NCBI GenBank assembly: GCA_963973795.1
Contig: CAXBAF010000019.1
Span: forward strand, 15,330-79,329
Source of the DNA: UBA1926 sp002337215
GTDB lineage: Bacteria > Planctomycetota > Phycisphaerae > Phycisphaerales > UBA1924
Length of the DNA stretch: 64,000 nt
Reading direction: 5' to 3'
This document shows positions 53,163-61,590 of the stretch, piece by piece (within the stretch, counting starts at the first letter, position 1; the number at the start of each line of letters is the position of its first letter). The notes below the pieces were generated by a model that saw nothing but the letters and a program-made list of their open reading frames with translations, was not told the DNA's origin and did no database searches. The position numbers and the translations under genes were made by a program.

Positions 53163-53422
53163 CGCTCCGCGAGCTGCTGGCGATGGCCGAGGCCCGCCAG
53201 CGGCACGACTGGTCGATCGCGAGCAGCGTGATGGCGCTCCTCGCGAGCGTCCACCGCGACCCGAAGAAGCGGCGGGCGTTCAAGCCCAGCGACTTCGACC
53301 CGTTCGCCAGGAAGGCGGACTCCGGTCAGCCCATCCCCGCCGACGTGCGGGTGCTCAAGGACGTGTTCATCAGGAAGACGGCAGAGACAGACATCGAGCA
53401 AGGAGGCTCGCATGAAGGTTGA
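53099..53422 (+). CDS. Tail assembly chaperone extension in the -1 frame (gpGT-like)
   Basis: In the -1 frame relative to the chaperone, residues from GDVWRLIDQCAGVAGVDPRP through LTLRELLAMAEARQRHDWS and HRDPKKRRAFKPSDFDPF read as a real protein domain to the stop at 53422. No ATG, GTG or TTG lies in that frame close before 53099; the first ATG is internal at 53183. This indicates production as a fusion with the chaperone by -1 ribosomal slippage, as for lambda gpGT. I could not find a canonical slippery heptamer. The coordinate start is approximate. Confidence 0.6.
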   Translation, partial: GDVWRLIDQCAGVAGVDPRPLTLRELLAMAEARQRHDWSIASSVMALLASVHRDPKKRRAFKPSDFDPFARKADSGQPIPADVRVLKDVFIRKTAETDIEQGGSHEG

Positions 53423-53909
53423 TCCCAAACACCTCGTCTTCGGCTTCGGGCTCGTGATGGTCACGCTGGGCCTCGCGGCCTGCGCCGGCTTCGATCTCGG
53501 CGATGTCGTCAAGGTCAAGACGCCCAACGAGATCCAGCAGACCCGCGGCCTCCCCAGCACGACCTCGCTCAACGAAGCGGAGACCGAGTACCGGGCGTGG
53601 TTCGACGACGTGCAGCGGACCGGGGCGCAGTGGAAGGCCTCGATCGACCGCGGCGGCGAGATCCGCGGCCTGCTCGGCCAGCTCACGCTGACCGCCCTCG
53701 ACGACATCGGCCCGTCGCTGGCGGGTGTGCCCATCGCCGGCCCGGCGCTGCCCGCGCTGACCGGGCTCGCGGGGCTGTTCATCGGGGCTGGCCGACTCCG
53801 CAAGGAGAAGGAGGCGTCGTTTAACAAGGGGCTGGAGAAGGGTGGGAAGAACACGCTCCCGACGCTGCCGATCCCGACCCCGACGGAGATCCGGGGGACC
53901 AGCGCGTGA
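53412..53909 (+). CDS. Phage lipoprotein-like protein
   Basis: A 165-residue protein. AAGGAGGCTCGC precedes the ATG. A hydrophobic N terminus with LVMVTLGLAACAGF contains a lipobox-like LAAC at ~21-24. A second hydrophobic stretch (VPIAGPALPALTGLAGLFIGAG) lies near residues 105-126. The C terminus is Lys- and Pro/Thr-rich. Position between chaperone and tail genes is unusual for a lipoprotein; it could be a membrane-targeted exclusion or lysis factor. No homologue recognised. Confidence 0.62.
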   Translation: MKVDPKHLVFGFGLVMVTLGLAACAGFDLGDVVKVKTPNEIQQTRGLPSTTSLNEAETEYRAWFDDVQRTGAQWKASIDRGGEIRGLLGQLTLTALDDIGPSLAGVPIAGPALPALTGLAGLFIGAGRLRKEKEASFNKGLEKGGKNTLPTLPIPTPTEIRGTSA

Positions 53910-54343
53910 TCGACATGCGGGTCAAGAACCTGTTCTTCGATCGGCCGGCCGTGCAGCGGGCGATCGACCCCGCCCGGCGGCGGGCGCTCTCCAAGGCGGG
54001 GGCGTTCGTGCGCCAGCGGGCGAAGACCAGCATGCGGAAGCGTCGGGGTACCTCGCGGCCGGGGCAGCCGCCGTTCGCGCACGAGGGCAGCCTCCGCCGC
54101 ATGGTGCTGTTCGGCTACGACCCGCGGACCGAGTCGGTGGTGGTCGGTCCGGTGGGGTTCCGCCGAGGGAACGCGCCGAGCGTCTTGGAGTTCGGCGGAC
54201 GTGCCACGGTCGTCCGCCGACGGGGCGGCAAGCGCACGAAGCAGGCGGTCCGGATCGCGGCCCGGCCGTACATGCGGCCGGCGCTCGAGAAAGAAGCCCG
54301 GAACCTCCCCAAGGTGTGGCGTAACAGCGTGAGGGGAGGCTGA
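53906..54343 (+). CDS. HK97 gp10-like minor tail/head protein
   Basis: A 145-residue protein from a GTG, overlapping the upstream gene by GTGA. It is basic, with the signature RALSKAGAFVRQRAKTSMRKRRGTSRPGQPPFAHEGSLRRMVLFGYD and a C-terminal RPYMRPALEKEARNLPKVWRN. This matches the HK97 gp10/tail-completion group. Usually it closes the head-tail interface; here it lies just before the tape measure gene. Confidence 0.7.
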   Translation: MIDMRVKNLFFDRPAVQRAIDPARRRALSKAGAFVRQRAKTSMRKRRGTSRPGQPPFAHEGSLRRMVLFGYDPRTESVVVGPVGFRRGNAPSVLEFGGRATVVRRRGGKRTKQAVRIAARPYMRPALEKEARNLPKVWRNSVRGG

Positions 54344-54346
54344 TCG

Positions 54347-56689
54347 GTGGCCAACACCCGCGGCATCCGGGCCGGGCGTGCGTTCGTCGAGCTGGGCGTC
54401 AACGACCGGCTCACGCGCGGGCTTCGCCGTGCCCAGCGGCAGCTCCGGGCGTTCGGCCAGAGCGTGCGTGGGATTGGGGCGCAGCTCGCCGCGGTTAGCG
54501 GTGCGGTCGCAGCGGGGTTCGGGCTGTCCACACGCGTGTTCGCGGGGTTCGACGACCGCATGCGTGTCGTGCGTGCCGTCACGGGGGCGACGCAGGATCA
54601 GTTCGAGGCTCTGACCGACGAGGCCAAGCGGCTCGGTCGCACGACCTCGTTCACCGCGGGCCAGGTGGCCGAGGCGATGACTGAGCTGGGCCGGGCCGGC
54701 TTCGATCCGACCGCGATCCTCCAGAGCACCGAGGCCGTGCTCGCGCTCGCCCGGGCTACGAGCACCGAACTGCCGCGGGCGACCGAGATCGCGGGGGCGG
54801 CGCTCCGCGGGTTCAACCTGCCGGCGAGCGAGATGGGCCGCGTCTCCGACGTGCTCACGGCGGCCGCCAACAAGAGCGCGCAGACGCTCGAGGATCTGTT
54901 CGAAGCCTTCAAGCCGGTCGCGCCGATCGCGGCCGAGGCGGGCGAGAGCATGGAGGACATCGCCGCGGCGATCGGCATCCTCGCCAACAACGGCATCAAG
55001 GGCAGCCTCGCCGGCAACGCCCTCGCCCGCGCGTACAAGAACCTCTCATCGTCGGCGGCGCAGGATGAGTTGCGGAAGTTCGGCGTCGAGGCCGTGGACG
55101 CCTCGGGCAACCTGCGCCCGCTCGCCGACATCATTAACGACCTCGCCAAGGCGACCCAAGGCCTCGGGACGGCCGAGCGGCTGTCGATCTTCGAGACGCT
55201 CTTCGGCCGCGGGCAGGCGGCGGCGCTCAAGCTCGCGTCGTCGGGCACCGCGTTCGACACGCTGCGCGACGAGATCCGTGCCGCGGCGGGCATCGCGGTC
55301 AAGACGGCCGAGGAGATGGACGCCGGCATCGGCGGCGCGTTCCGTAAGCTGCTTTCGGCGGTCGAGGGCATCGCCATCGCGATCGGCGAGGCGATCGAAG
55401 GTCCGGTCCGCAAGGTCGCCGACGTACTCGCCCGCGTCGCCGGATACATCACGCAGGTCGTCAACCAGAACCGCGAGCTGGTCGCAACCATCGCCAAGAT
55501 TACCGCGATCGTGCTTGGGGTCGGCGTAGCGCTTGTGATCGCGGGCACCGCGATCGTCGGAATCGGCGCGGTGCTCGGCTCGCTCGCCGCCATCGCGTCG
55601 GCGGCAGGGACCGCGATCGGCGTGATCGGCACGGTGCTCGCGGCACTCGTGAGCCCCATCGGGCTGGTGATCGCCGGCGTCGCGGCCCTCGGCGTGGCCA
55701 TCCTCTATTACACCGGTGCCGGTGGCGAGGCGATCTCGTGGCTCAGCGAGCGGTTCGGTGAGCTGCGCGCGTTCGTGGGCAAGGTCGCGGGTGGCATCAC
55801 CGACGCGCTCGCCGCGGGCGACATCCAGCTCGCCGCGCAGATCCTCTGGCTTGGGCTCCAGGTCGCGTGGAAGCGCGGCGTCGCGGCCCTCAACGAGGTC
55901 TGGCTGGGGGCCCGGAACTTCTTCATCACCACGGCCCAGAGGATGTGGTACGGCGCGCTGGCGGTCGCCCAGACGGTGTTCCACGCCCTCGAGGTCGCGT
56001 GGATCGAGACAACGTCATTCCTGTCCAAGACGTGGACCCGGTTCACCAGCGGCTTCCAGAAGGTCTGGCAGTCGGCATCGTCGTTCGTCGCCAAGCGGAT
56101 GCTGGAGATCCAAGGGCTGTTCGATGACGGGCTCGATGTCGAGGCCGCCAAACGTGCGGTGGACGAGCAGCTCGACGCGAAGCTATCGGAGATCGACGCC
56201 AACACGCAGCGTGATCTTGCCGGCCGCGAGTCGCGCCGCCAACGCGATCGCGACGACGCCGCGGATCTGAACGATGCAACGCTTGCCGAGATCGGCCGGC
56301 GGTTTGAGGAGGCCCAGGATGCGCTGCGGTCGGGCACCGACGCGGACATCGCCGAGACGCAGCGGAAGCTGGACGAGGCGCGCGCGATGCTCGACGAAGC
56401 GATCACCGAGGCGCGTCGCCGGCGTGAGGAACAAGACGAGTCCGGCAACGACACAGCCGGCAACGTCCCGCGTGACCTGATCGGCCGGCTCCAGGAAGGG
56501 CTAGCCGGGCTCGGGGCCGCGATCGAGCGCGGCGTGGCCGTGCGGGGCACGTTTAACGCGCTGGCGGTGCAGAGCCTCGCCGCCGGCGACGACACCGCCG
56601 AGCGCACCGCCAAGGCGACCGAGCAGACCGCCAAGAACACCCGCCGCCTAGCCGACTCCGCGCAGTCGGGCGGCCTGTCGTTTACCTGA
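54347..56689 (+). CDS. Tail tape measure protein (TP901 family)
   Basis: A 780-residue protein from a GTG. The N-terminal TP901 tape-measure domain is marked by FDDRMRVVRAVTGATQDQFEALTDEAKRLGRTTSFTAGQVAEAMTELGRAGFDP and NNGIKGSLAGNALARAYKNL. A hydrophobic block lies at ~377-455 (IVLGVGVALVIAGTAIVGIG). A long charged coiled coil at ~590-700 follows. The tape measure sets tail length and can form a channel in the host membrane. By length, the tail would be of the order of 100 nm. Confidence 0.93.
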   Translation: MANTRGIRAGRAFVELGVNDRLTRGLRRAQRQLRAFGQSVRGIGAQLAAVSGAVAAGFGLSTRVFAGFDDRMRVVRAVTGATQDQFEALTDEAKRLGRTTSFTAGQVAEAMTELGRAGFDPTAILQSTEAVLALARATSTELPRATEIAGAALRGFNLPASEMGRVSDVLTAAANKSAQTLEDLFEAFKPVAPIAAEAGESMEDIAAAIGILANNGIKGSLAGNALARAYKNLSSSAAQDELRKFGVEAVDASGNLRPLADIINDLAKATQGLGTAERLSIFETLFGRGQAAALKLASSGTAFDTLRDEIRAAAGIAVKTAEEMDAGIGGAFRKLLSAVEGIAIAIGEAIEGPVRKVADVLARVAGYITQVVNQNRELVATIAKITAIVLGVGVALVIAGTAIVGIGAVLGSLAAIASAAGTAIGVIGTVLAALVSPIGLVIAGVAALGVAILYYTGAGGEAISWLSERFGELRAFVGKVAGGITDALAAGDIQLAAQILWLGLQVAWKRGVAALNEVWLGARNFFITTAQRMWYGALAVAQTVFHALEVAWIETTSFLSKTWTRFTSGFQKVWQSASSFVAKRMLEIQGLFDDGLDVEAAKRAVDEQLDAKLSEIDANTQRDLAGRESRRQRDRDDAADLNDATLAEIGRRFEEAQDALRSGTDADIAETQRKLDEARAMLDEAITEARRRREEQDESGNDTAGNVPRDLIGRLQEGLAGLGAAIERGVAVRGTFNALAVQSLAAGDDTAERTAKATEQTAKNTRRLADSAQSGGLSFT

Positions 56690-56702
56690 GGAATCCGATA
56701 CC

Positions 56703-57518
56703 GTGCCCGTGACCGTCACCGAGAAACTCGAGAGCCGCCGATCGACGACAGGCGACAACCCGTCGGCGGAGCTCGTCTACACGGTCCGCGGCACGGACAG
56801 CGACATGACCGCGCGGTCGCAGGCCGAAACGACCAGCCCGGCGACGTACGACGGCATGCCGCGGCAGTCGGTCACGGTCGAGCCGATCGGGCACGAGCTG
56901 TGGGACGCAACGGTGCGGTACGCGCCCGACTCGCAGCAGCAGTCGACGCCGCCGCAGACCGGCGAGAGCACGTTCGCCTTCGATACCGGCGGCGGCACGC
57001 AGCACATCACGCAGAGCAAGCAGACGGTTGGCACCTACGCGGCGTCGGGCACGACCGCGCCGGACTTCCAGGGCGCGATCGGCGTCACGCAGGACGCGGT
57101 CGAGGGCGTCGACATCACCGTGCCCGTCTACCAGTTCAGCGAAACGCACTACCTGCCCGCCGCAGCGGTCACCAACTCGTACAAGGGCGCTCTCTTCAAC
57201 CTCACCGGCAAGGTCAACAGCGGCGGCTTCCGCGGGTTCGCCGCGGGCGAGGTGCTGTTCCTCGGGGCGACCGGAGCCCGCCGCGGTACCGGCCCCGACG
57301 ACGATTGGGAGATCACCTTCCGGTTCGCCGCCAGCCCGAATGTGACGGGTCTGTCCGTCGGCTCGATCAACGGCATCAGCAAGAAGGGGTGGGAGTACCT
57401 ATGGGTCCGCTACGCGGATCAGGAGGACACGGGCTCGAACACCATCGTCAAGCGCCCCGTCGCGGCGTACGTCGAGCGGGTGTACGACCAGGGCAACTTC
57501 GGAGGGCTTGGGATATGA
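56703..57518 (+). CDS. Tail tip protein, unassigned
   Basis: A 271-residue protein from a GTG (VPVTVTEKLESRRST). Beta-rich. YQFSETHYLPAAAVTNSYKGALFNLTGKVNSGGFRGFAAGEVLFLGA and WEITFRFAASPNVTGLSVGSINGISKKGWEYLWVRYAD are the best preserved segments. Its place directly after the tape measure fits a distal-tail or tip protein. No family I can name. Its stop overlaps the next gene's ATG. Confidence 0.65.
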   Translation: MPVTVTEKLESRRSTTGDNPSAELVYTVRGTDSDMTARSQAETTSPATYDGMPRQSVTVEPIGHELWDATVRYAPDSQQQSTPPQTGESTFAFDTGGGTQHITQSKQTVGTYAASGTTAPDFQGAIGVTQDAVEGVDITVPVYQFSETHYLPAAAVTNSYKGALFNLTGKVNSGGFRGFAAGEVLFLGATGARRGTGPDDDWEITFRFAASPNVTGLSVGSINGISKKGWEYLWVRYADQEDTGSNTIVKRPVAAYVERVYDQGNFGGLGI

Positions 57519-58546
57519 GCGGCGACGCCCTCCGCAAGGTCCGCACCGGCGAGCCGCTCCGCATCCCGGCGGCCGCGTACAACGCGTTCGTCGACGCGGC
57601 GGTCGGGCACCGCTCTCGCGACCGCAACGCCGTGACCGACCCGCAGCGGGAGATCATGCAGCGTGGCGTTGTGCTCGTTCGCAACGACTCGGACCAGATC
57701 GTCGAGCCGTACCACGCGATGGCGATCAGCGGCGTGCTCGTCGAGCCGGGCGACGACGATCAGGAGCGGACGTTCTACGGGCGGACGCCGCTGACCGGCG
57801 AGATTGCGACCGAGGATTCCCGGCCGCTGGAGTTCGTGCTCGCGTTGCAGGCCATCAAGCCGGGCGAACTCGGACGCTGCGTGCTGACCGGGGTGACGCC
57901 GGCGCGGCTCTACGTGGCCAACGAACTCGACACCACCTGCGAGATCGAGCCCGAGGAGACGGTGCTCGCCAGCCGCCCGATAGGCGGCGTCCCGATCCTC
58001 TGGAAGGAGGATGGCGTCGGCGAGAAGTGGGCGGTCATCGAGATGGGCCGGCCGTCGCCCGGGCGCGTCACCGCGATCCTCGGCGCGGCCCAGCCGATAC
58101 CGACCGAGAGCAACCGGTGGCGCTACCCGTGGCAGGAGGCCCGGCTCGACGGAGATCCCGGCAGCGAGACCTACCTGCGCTACGTCGCCGTCCCCGAGGG
58201 TTTGTCATCCCAACGCAGCTCTGGCGACGAAGACCCGACTCTGCTCGCGATCAACCGGTTCGAAGCGCACCACATGGACGGCGGCGTCGATGGATCTGGC
58301 TTCGAGGGGCTGCTCGGTCTCGGCCCCGTCTGTGATCTGCCCGGTGTGCTGCCCGACTGCCCGCCGGCTCGGTCGCTGCGCCCGAAGCTCGTTCCGATCC
58401 CCGAGGGCGTCTGCGTGCAGCTCACCTGCGAGCGCAACAGCAAGGGCCGTCCCGTCTGGGTCTTCGAGGCCATGACCCTGATGGAACTCGCCGACCCCGC
58501 CGACGGTGACCGCAAGTTCAACCTGTTCGTGGAGGGTGGAGGATGA
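57515..58546 (+). CDS. Tail tip / baseplate-like protein, unassigned
   Basis: A 343-residue protein from the ATG at 57515; the open frame reads far upstream but lies over the previous gene. MSGDALRKVRTGEPLRIPAA begins it; PYHAMAISGVLVEPGDDDQERTFYGRTPLTGEI and a Cys-rich CDLPGVLPDCPPARSLRPK near the end stand out. I do not recognise a domain. It lies between tip and methyltransferase genes and is coupled to the latter by an overlap. Confidence 0.62.
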   Translation: MSGDALRKVRTGEPLRIPAAAYNAFVDAAVGHRSRDRNAVTDPQREIMQRGVVLVRNDSDQIVEPYHAMAISGVLVEPGDDDQERTFYGRTPLTGEIATEDSRPLEFVLALQAIKPGELGRCVLTGVTPARLYVANELDTTCEIEPEETVLASRPIGGVPILWKEDGVGEKWAVIEMGRPSPGRVTAILGAAQPIPTESNRWRYPWQEARLDGDPGSETYLRYVAVPEGLSSQRSSGDEDPTLLAINRFEAHHMDGGVDGSGFEGLLGLGPVCDLPGVLPDCPPARSLRPKLVPIPEGVCVQLTCERNSKGRPVWVFEAMTLMELADPADGDRKFNLFVEGGG

Positions 58547-59103
58547 GCAACGCCACCCCCAACGACCTCGACGCTCGCCGCGAGCACGAACGAAGCAAGT
58601 ACGTCATGCTCGCGTCCCGTCCGGGCTCGGCGTACGGCGCAACCAACCACGGCCGCGATGCGATCGCCATCGTCAAACGCTGGAAGCCCAGGTTCGTGGT
58701 TGACTTCGGCTGCGGCCGCAACGCCTGCATCACCGAACTCCGTCGCCACGGCATCGACGGCCTCGGCGTGGACTTCGCCTTCCCCGAGGCCGACATCAAC
58801 AAGCCGATGCACGAGACGAAGCTGGTCGAGGGCGTCGCTGACGTGGTGACGAGTTTCGATGCGCTCGAGCACCTGCTGACCGCGGACGTGATCCCGGTCT
58901 TGTATGAGATGGGCCGGGTCGCCCGGCCGCGGGCGTGGTTCTGCTTCTCGATCTGTACCCGGCCGAGCCGCATCACCGTTGCCGGCGAGAACCTGCACCC
59001 GACCGTCCGGCCGCTGACCTGGTGGGTCGAGACGATCGGCCGGGTTGGCGTCGTCAACGCGACGCGAGCGGGTGGTCGTTTCATCACGGGGAGGTTCAAG
59101 TGA
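58543..59103 (+). CDS. Class I SAM-dependent methyltransferase (phage tail-end cassette)
   Basis: A 186-residue protein with motif I in FVVDFGCGRNACITELRRHG, D in LGVDFAFPEAD and a DVVTSFDALEHLLTADVIPVLYEM later part, like Methyltransf_11-type small-molecule or sugar methyltransferases. First of five coupled genes (methyltransferase, MptE/GT42-like, Ser/Gly-rich, GT32, GT32). Sugar or polysaccharide methylation is a natural role there, but the substrate is not known. ATGA in, GTGA out. Confidence 0.82.
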   Translation: MSNATPNDLDARREHERSKYVMLASRPGSAYGATNHGRDAIAIVKRWKPRFVVDFGCGRNACITELRRHGIDGLGVDFAFPEADINKPMHETKLVEGVADVVTSFDALEHLLTADVIPVLYEMGRVARPRAWFCFSICTRPSRITVAGENLHPTVRPLTWWVETIGRVGVVNATRAGGRFITGRFK

Positions 59104-59999
59104 ACAGCCCCAACCAGTCCGACATCGTCGCGCTCCAGCGTGGACTCAAGAACAGAGCCCCGGCTCGCAACGGGCTGCGCCTCTACACCGCGGATTTCGA
59201 CTCCATCTCGCTCGGCGGGTTCTACAAGGGCCGCTCGGCGTTCCTTGTGCTGTCGGGCCCTTCGCTGAACGACATCGATCTCACGCAGCTCGACCGCCGC
59301 GGCATCGTGACGATGGGCGTCAACAACTCGTGGACCGTGCACCGACCGACGCTCTGGACCTGCGTCGACGATCCCGGCCGGTTCATCGACACGGGTTGGA
59401 AGGATCCGGGCGTGCTGAAGTTCGTCCCGGTCTGCCATTGGGGCCGCAAGCTGCGCATCCAGGTGGCAGGCGGCACGATGCGTGACAGCGCGTACCGCGT
59501 CGCGCAGATGCCCAGCGTGCTGTTCTTCCGCCGCAGCAACCACTTCGATCACGAGCGGTTCCTGACCGGCGACACCGTCCCGTGGGGCAACGACCCGAAG
59601 TCCACCGACTCGCTCGGCATCAAGGGCAAGCGGAGCGTGATGCTCGTCGCGCTGCGGCTGCTGCACCATCTCGGGTTCCGCACGGTGTACCTGCTGGGCT
59701 GCGACTTCCGCATGGCGGTGGATCACAAGTACGCCTTCGACGAGACCCGCGAGGCCGCCGCGATCCGGCACAACAACGTGCTCTACGAGTCGTTGAGCCG
59801 GCGCTTCGAGGCGCTACTGCCGCACTTCGAGAAGCACCGATTCCGCGTCGTGAACTGCTCGCCCGGCAGCGGGCTGGGCGTGTTCGAGCGGATGTCGTAC
59901 GAGGACGCGGTAGCGGCGGCGAGCGCCGAGTGCTCGAAGCCGATCAACACGCAGGGCTGGTACACGCCGGTCGATGCCCATCGGGAGGTCGCCCGATGA
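59100..59999 (+). CDS. MptE/DUF115-like or GT42 (sialyltransferase-like) protein
   Basis: A 299-residue protein from the GTG at 59100. GRSAFLVLSGPSLNDIDLTQLDRRGIVTMGVNNSW has the GPSL nucleotide-binding turn and the MGVNNS strand typical of MptE/DUF115 and CST-type transferases. VYLLGCDFRMAVDHKYAFDE is a second motif. Such proteins transfer sialic-acid-like or other sugars, or bind pterins. Within a set of glycosyltransferases, sugar transfer is the best inference. Confidence 0.68.
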   Translation: MNSPNQSDIVALQRGLKNRAPARNGLRLYTADFDSISLGGFYKGRSAFLVLSGPSLNDIDLTQLDRRGIVTMGVNNSWTVHRPTLWTCVDDPGRFIDTGWKDPGVLKFVPVCHWGRKLRIQVAGGTMRDSAYRVAQMPSVLFFRRSNHFDHERFLTGDTVPWGNDPKSTDSLGIKGKRSVMLVALRLLHHLGFRTVYLLGCDFRMAVDHKYAFDETREAAAIRHNNVLYESLSRRFEALLPHFEKHRFRVVNCSPGSGLGVFERMSYEDAVAAASAECSKPINTQGWYTPVDAHREVAR

Positions 60000-60973
60000 G
60001 CGAGCCAGCCCGGTACTACCTCTACATCCCCGTCTGGGCGACGGGGCGCGCGCCGCAGGGCGGCGGCTCGAGCGACTACTCGACGCCCACGCCTCAATCA
60101 TCGTCTGAGTACGAGACGCCCGTCAGCAGCACGCCCAGCTCGAACCCAGAGAGCTACTCGACGACCGGCGACGTGATCTTCACGACCGGCCCCAGCGGCA
60201 CACCCACACTGACGTTCTACACGACCGACGCGTTCACGAGTGACAGCGGCACGCCTGACAGCACCGCCCCGAGTTCGACCGACGACCCAACCCCAAGCGG
60301 CGGCGGATCGACCGATGATCCGAGCGGCGGCTCGTCCGCTGCATCGTCGGCGGGTTCGTCGGGCTCCGTCCCGACAGACACCGATCCGACCTTCAGCATG
60401 AGCTCCGGCGACTCCTCGATGGCCTCGACCGATGACCCCGGCTCTTCCGGCGGTGGCGGGTCATCGGGAGGCGGCGGCTCGTCCGGCGGCGGTGGTTCCA
60501 GCGGGGTTGGCAGTGGGCCCGGCGGCTCCGGCCCGGGCGGAAGCGGCCCCGGCGGATCCGGATCGGGCGGCAGCTCCGGTCAGTCCAGCATGGACTCGTC
60601 GATGGCCAGCAGCGCAGCATCGAGCGGCGAGAGCTCCGGGTCCGGCTCGAGCGAGAGCTCGTCCGTCGAATCGCCGAGCGACAGCTTCACCGATCGCCTC
60701 ACCCTCGGTTCCGAAGGCACCATCAAAGACACCACGGTCACGATTGGAACAAGCTCCGACTCGTTCACGGGCACCTTCACCACCGACCCCAGCGGCACCA
60801 TCGTCGCCACAGAAGTCACGCTCGACTCTGGTTCGGGCTCCGGTTCCGGCTCGGGCAACGAGTCCGTTGCGTTCGGCGCGATTGCGGCTCCGTTCATCGA
60901 GGGCGGCATGGAAGGCGTCCCGCCAGCGAACTGGCAGATCGAGTCGAGCACCACGCAGGAGGCACCAAAGTGA
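59996..60973 (+). CDS. Ser/Gly/Thr-rich repeat protein (probable tail fibre or glycoprotein)
   Basis: A 325-residue protein from the ATG at 59996. The N-terminal ~20 residues (ARYYLYIPVWATG) may be a docking part. The rest is Ser/Thr/Gly/Asp/Pro-rich, with SSGGGG and GSGPG repeats, then two beta-like units (GDVIFTTGPSGTPTLTFYTTDAFT and DSFTGTFTTDPSGTIVATEVTLD). No Cys. Low complexity and richness in O-glycosylation-type residues make it the candidate acceptor of the flanking sugar enzymes. Could be a tail fibre, fibre decoration or surface adhesin. Function not proven. Confidence 0.75.
   Translation: MSEPARYYLYIPVWATGRAPQGGGSSDYSTPTPQSSSEYETPVSSTPSSNPESYSTTGDVIFTTGPSGTPTLTFYTTDAFTSDSGTPDSTAPSSTDDPTPSGGGSTDDPSGGSSAASSAGSSGSVPTDTDPTFSMSSGDSSMASTDDPGSSGGGGSSGGGGSSGGGGSSGVGSGPGGSGPGGSGPGGSGSGGSSGQSSMDSSMASSAASSGESSGSGSSESSSVESPSDSFTDRLTLGSEGTIKDTTVTIGTSSDSFTGTFTTDPSGTIVATEVTLDSGSGSGSGSGNESVAFGAIAAPFIEGGMEGVPPANWQIESSTTQEAPK
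60443..60580 (+). repeat. Tandem repeats coding for SSGGGG and GSGPG units
   Basis: Three 18-base units encode SSGGGG (60443-60496), followed by 15-base units that encode GSGPG-type steps. The units differ at third bases, so the DNA repeat is imperfect while the protein repeat is nearly exact, showing selection on the amino acids. The repeat lies within the Ser/Gly-rich protein gene. Confidence 0.85.
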
Positions 60974-61590
60974 TCCCGAAGATCGTCTACACAGCGCACC
61001 TCGCCGAGACGCCCACGCCCGAGTCATTCCGCACGTGGCGAACCGCATGGCAGCAGCACCACCCCGAGTGGGATGTCCGCGTCATCACGCTGGATGACCG
61101 CGAGCCGATCTTCAACCACGCGCAGTGGGCCGAGACGTTCAAGCTGCCCGAGCCCGCCGGCGCGGCGTCTCGTCTCAACATCCTCCGCTACGAGTTCCTC
61201 GCCCGCGAAGGTGGCGTGTTCGTCGATCCGGACCGCTTGCCGATCCGGCCGATCGATGATCTGACCGATGGCGTCCGCGCGTTCTGCTCGACCACGCAGC
61301 AGCACGGCCGTCCACACCTGCTCTCGCCCGCGGTGATGGGGGCCGTCCCGTGCCACGCCGCCCTCTGGCACTGCGTGCGGGACCTCGCGCACTCGATCCT
61401 CGTCTACCGCGGCATCTGGGACCAGACCGGGCCCGGGTACCTCACACGCATCATCAACGAGCACGGCCACTTCCGGGACGTGGTCTCGTACCACTGGGGC
61501 CTGTTCGAGCAGTCCGAAGCCGACGCCCGCGAGCACGGTGGCGCGTACCTCTACAACGCCAGCGTCCAGCCCACCGAGGCCGTTGCCTGA
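60970..61590 (+). CDS. GT32-like glycosyltransferase (first)
   Basis: A 206-residue protein from a GTG that overlaps the Ser/Gly-rich stop. IPKIVYTAHLAETPTPESFRTWRTAWQQHHPEWDVRVITLDD is the GT32 start, ASRLNILRYEFLAREGGVFVDPDRLPIRPI the DxD-containing region (DPD). GT32 enzymes include the Och1-type mannosyltransferases and TcdA/B-like glycosyltransferases. It is followed by a second GT32-like gene with TGATG overlap. Confidence 0.82.
   Translation: MIPKIVYTAHLAETPTPESFRTWRTAWQQHHPEWDVRVITLDDREPIFNHAQWAETFKLPEPAGAASRLNILRYEFLAREGGVFVDPDRLPIRPIDDLTDGVRAFCSTTQQHGRPHLLSPAVMGAVPCHAALWHCVRDLAHSILVYRGIWDQTGPGYLTRIINEHGHFRDVVSYHWGLFEQSEADAREHGGAYLYNASVQPTEAVA

Noticed and set aside
53125..53415. 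A 96-codon plus-strand frame after the tail chaperone
   Set aside because: Its translation is Arg/Pro-rich with no fold pattern. The neighbouring -1 frame gives a protein-like sequence instead.
60443..60580. CRISPR-like repeat array
   Set aside because: The units are contiguous, in frame and code for SSGGGG/GSGPG peptides. There are no spacers, and no cas genes are in the window.
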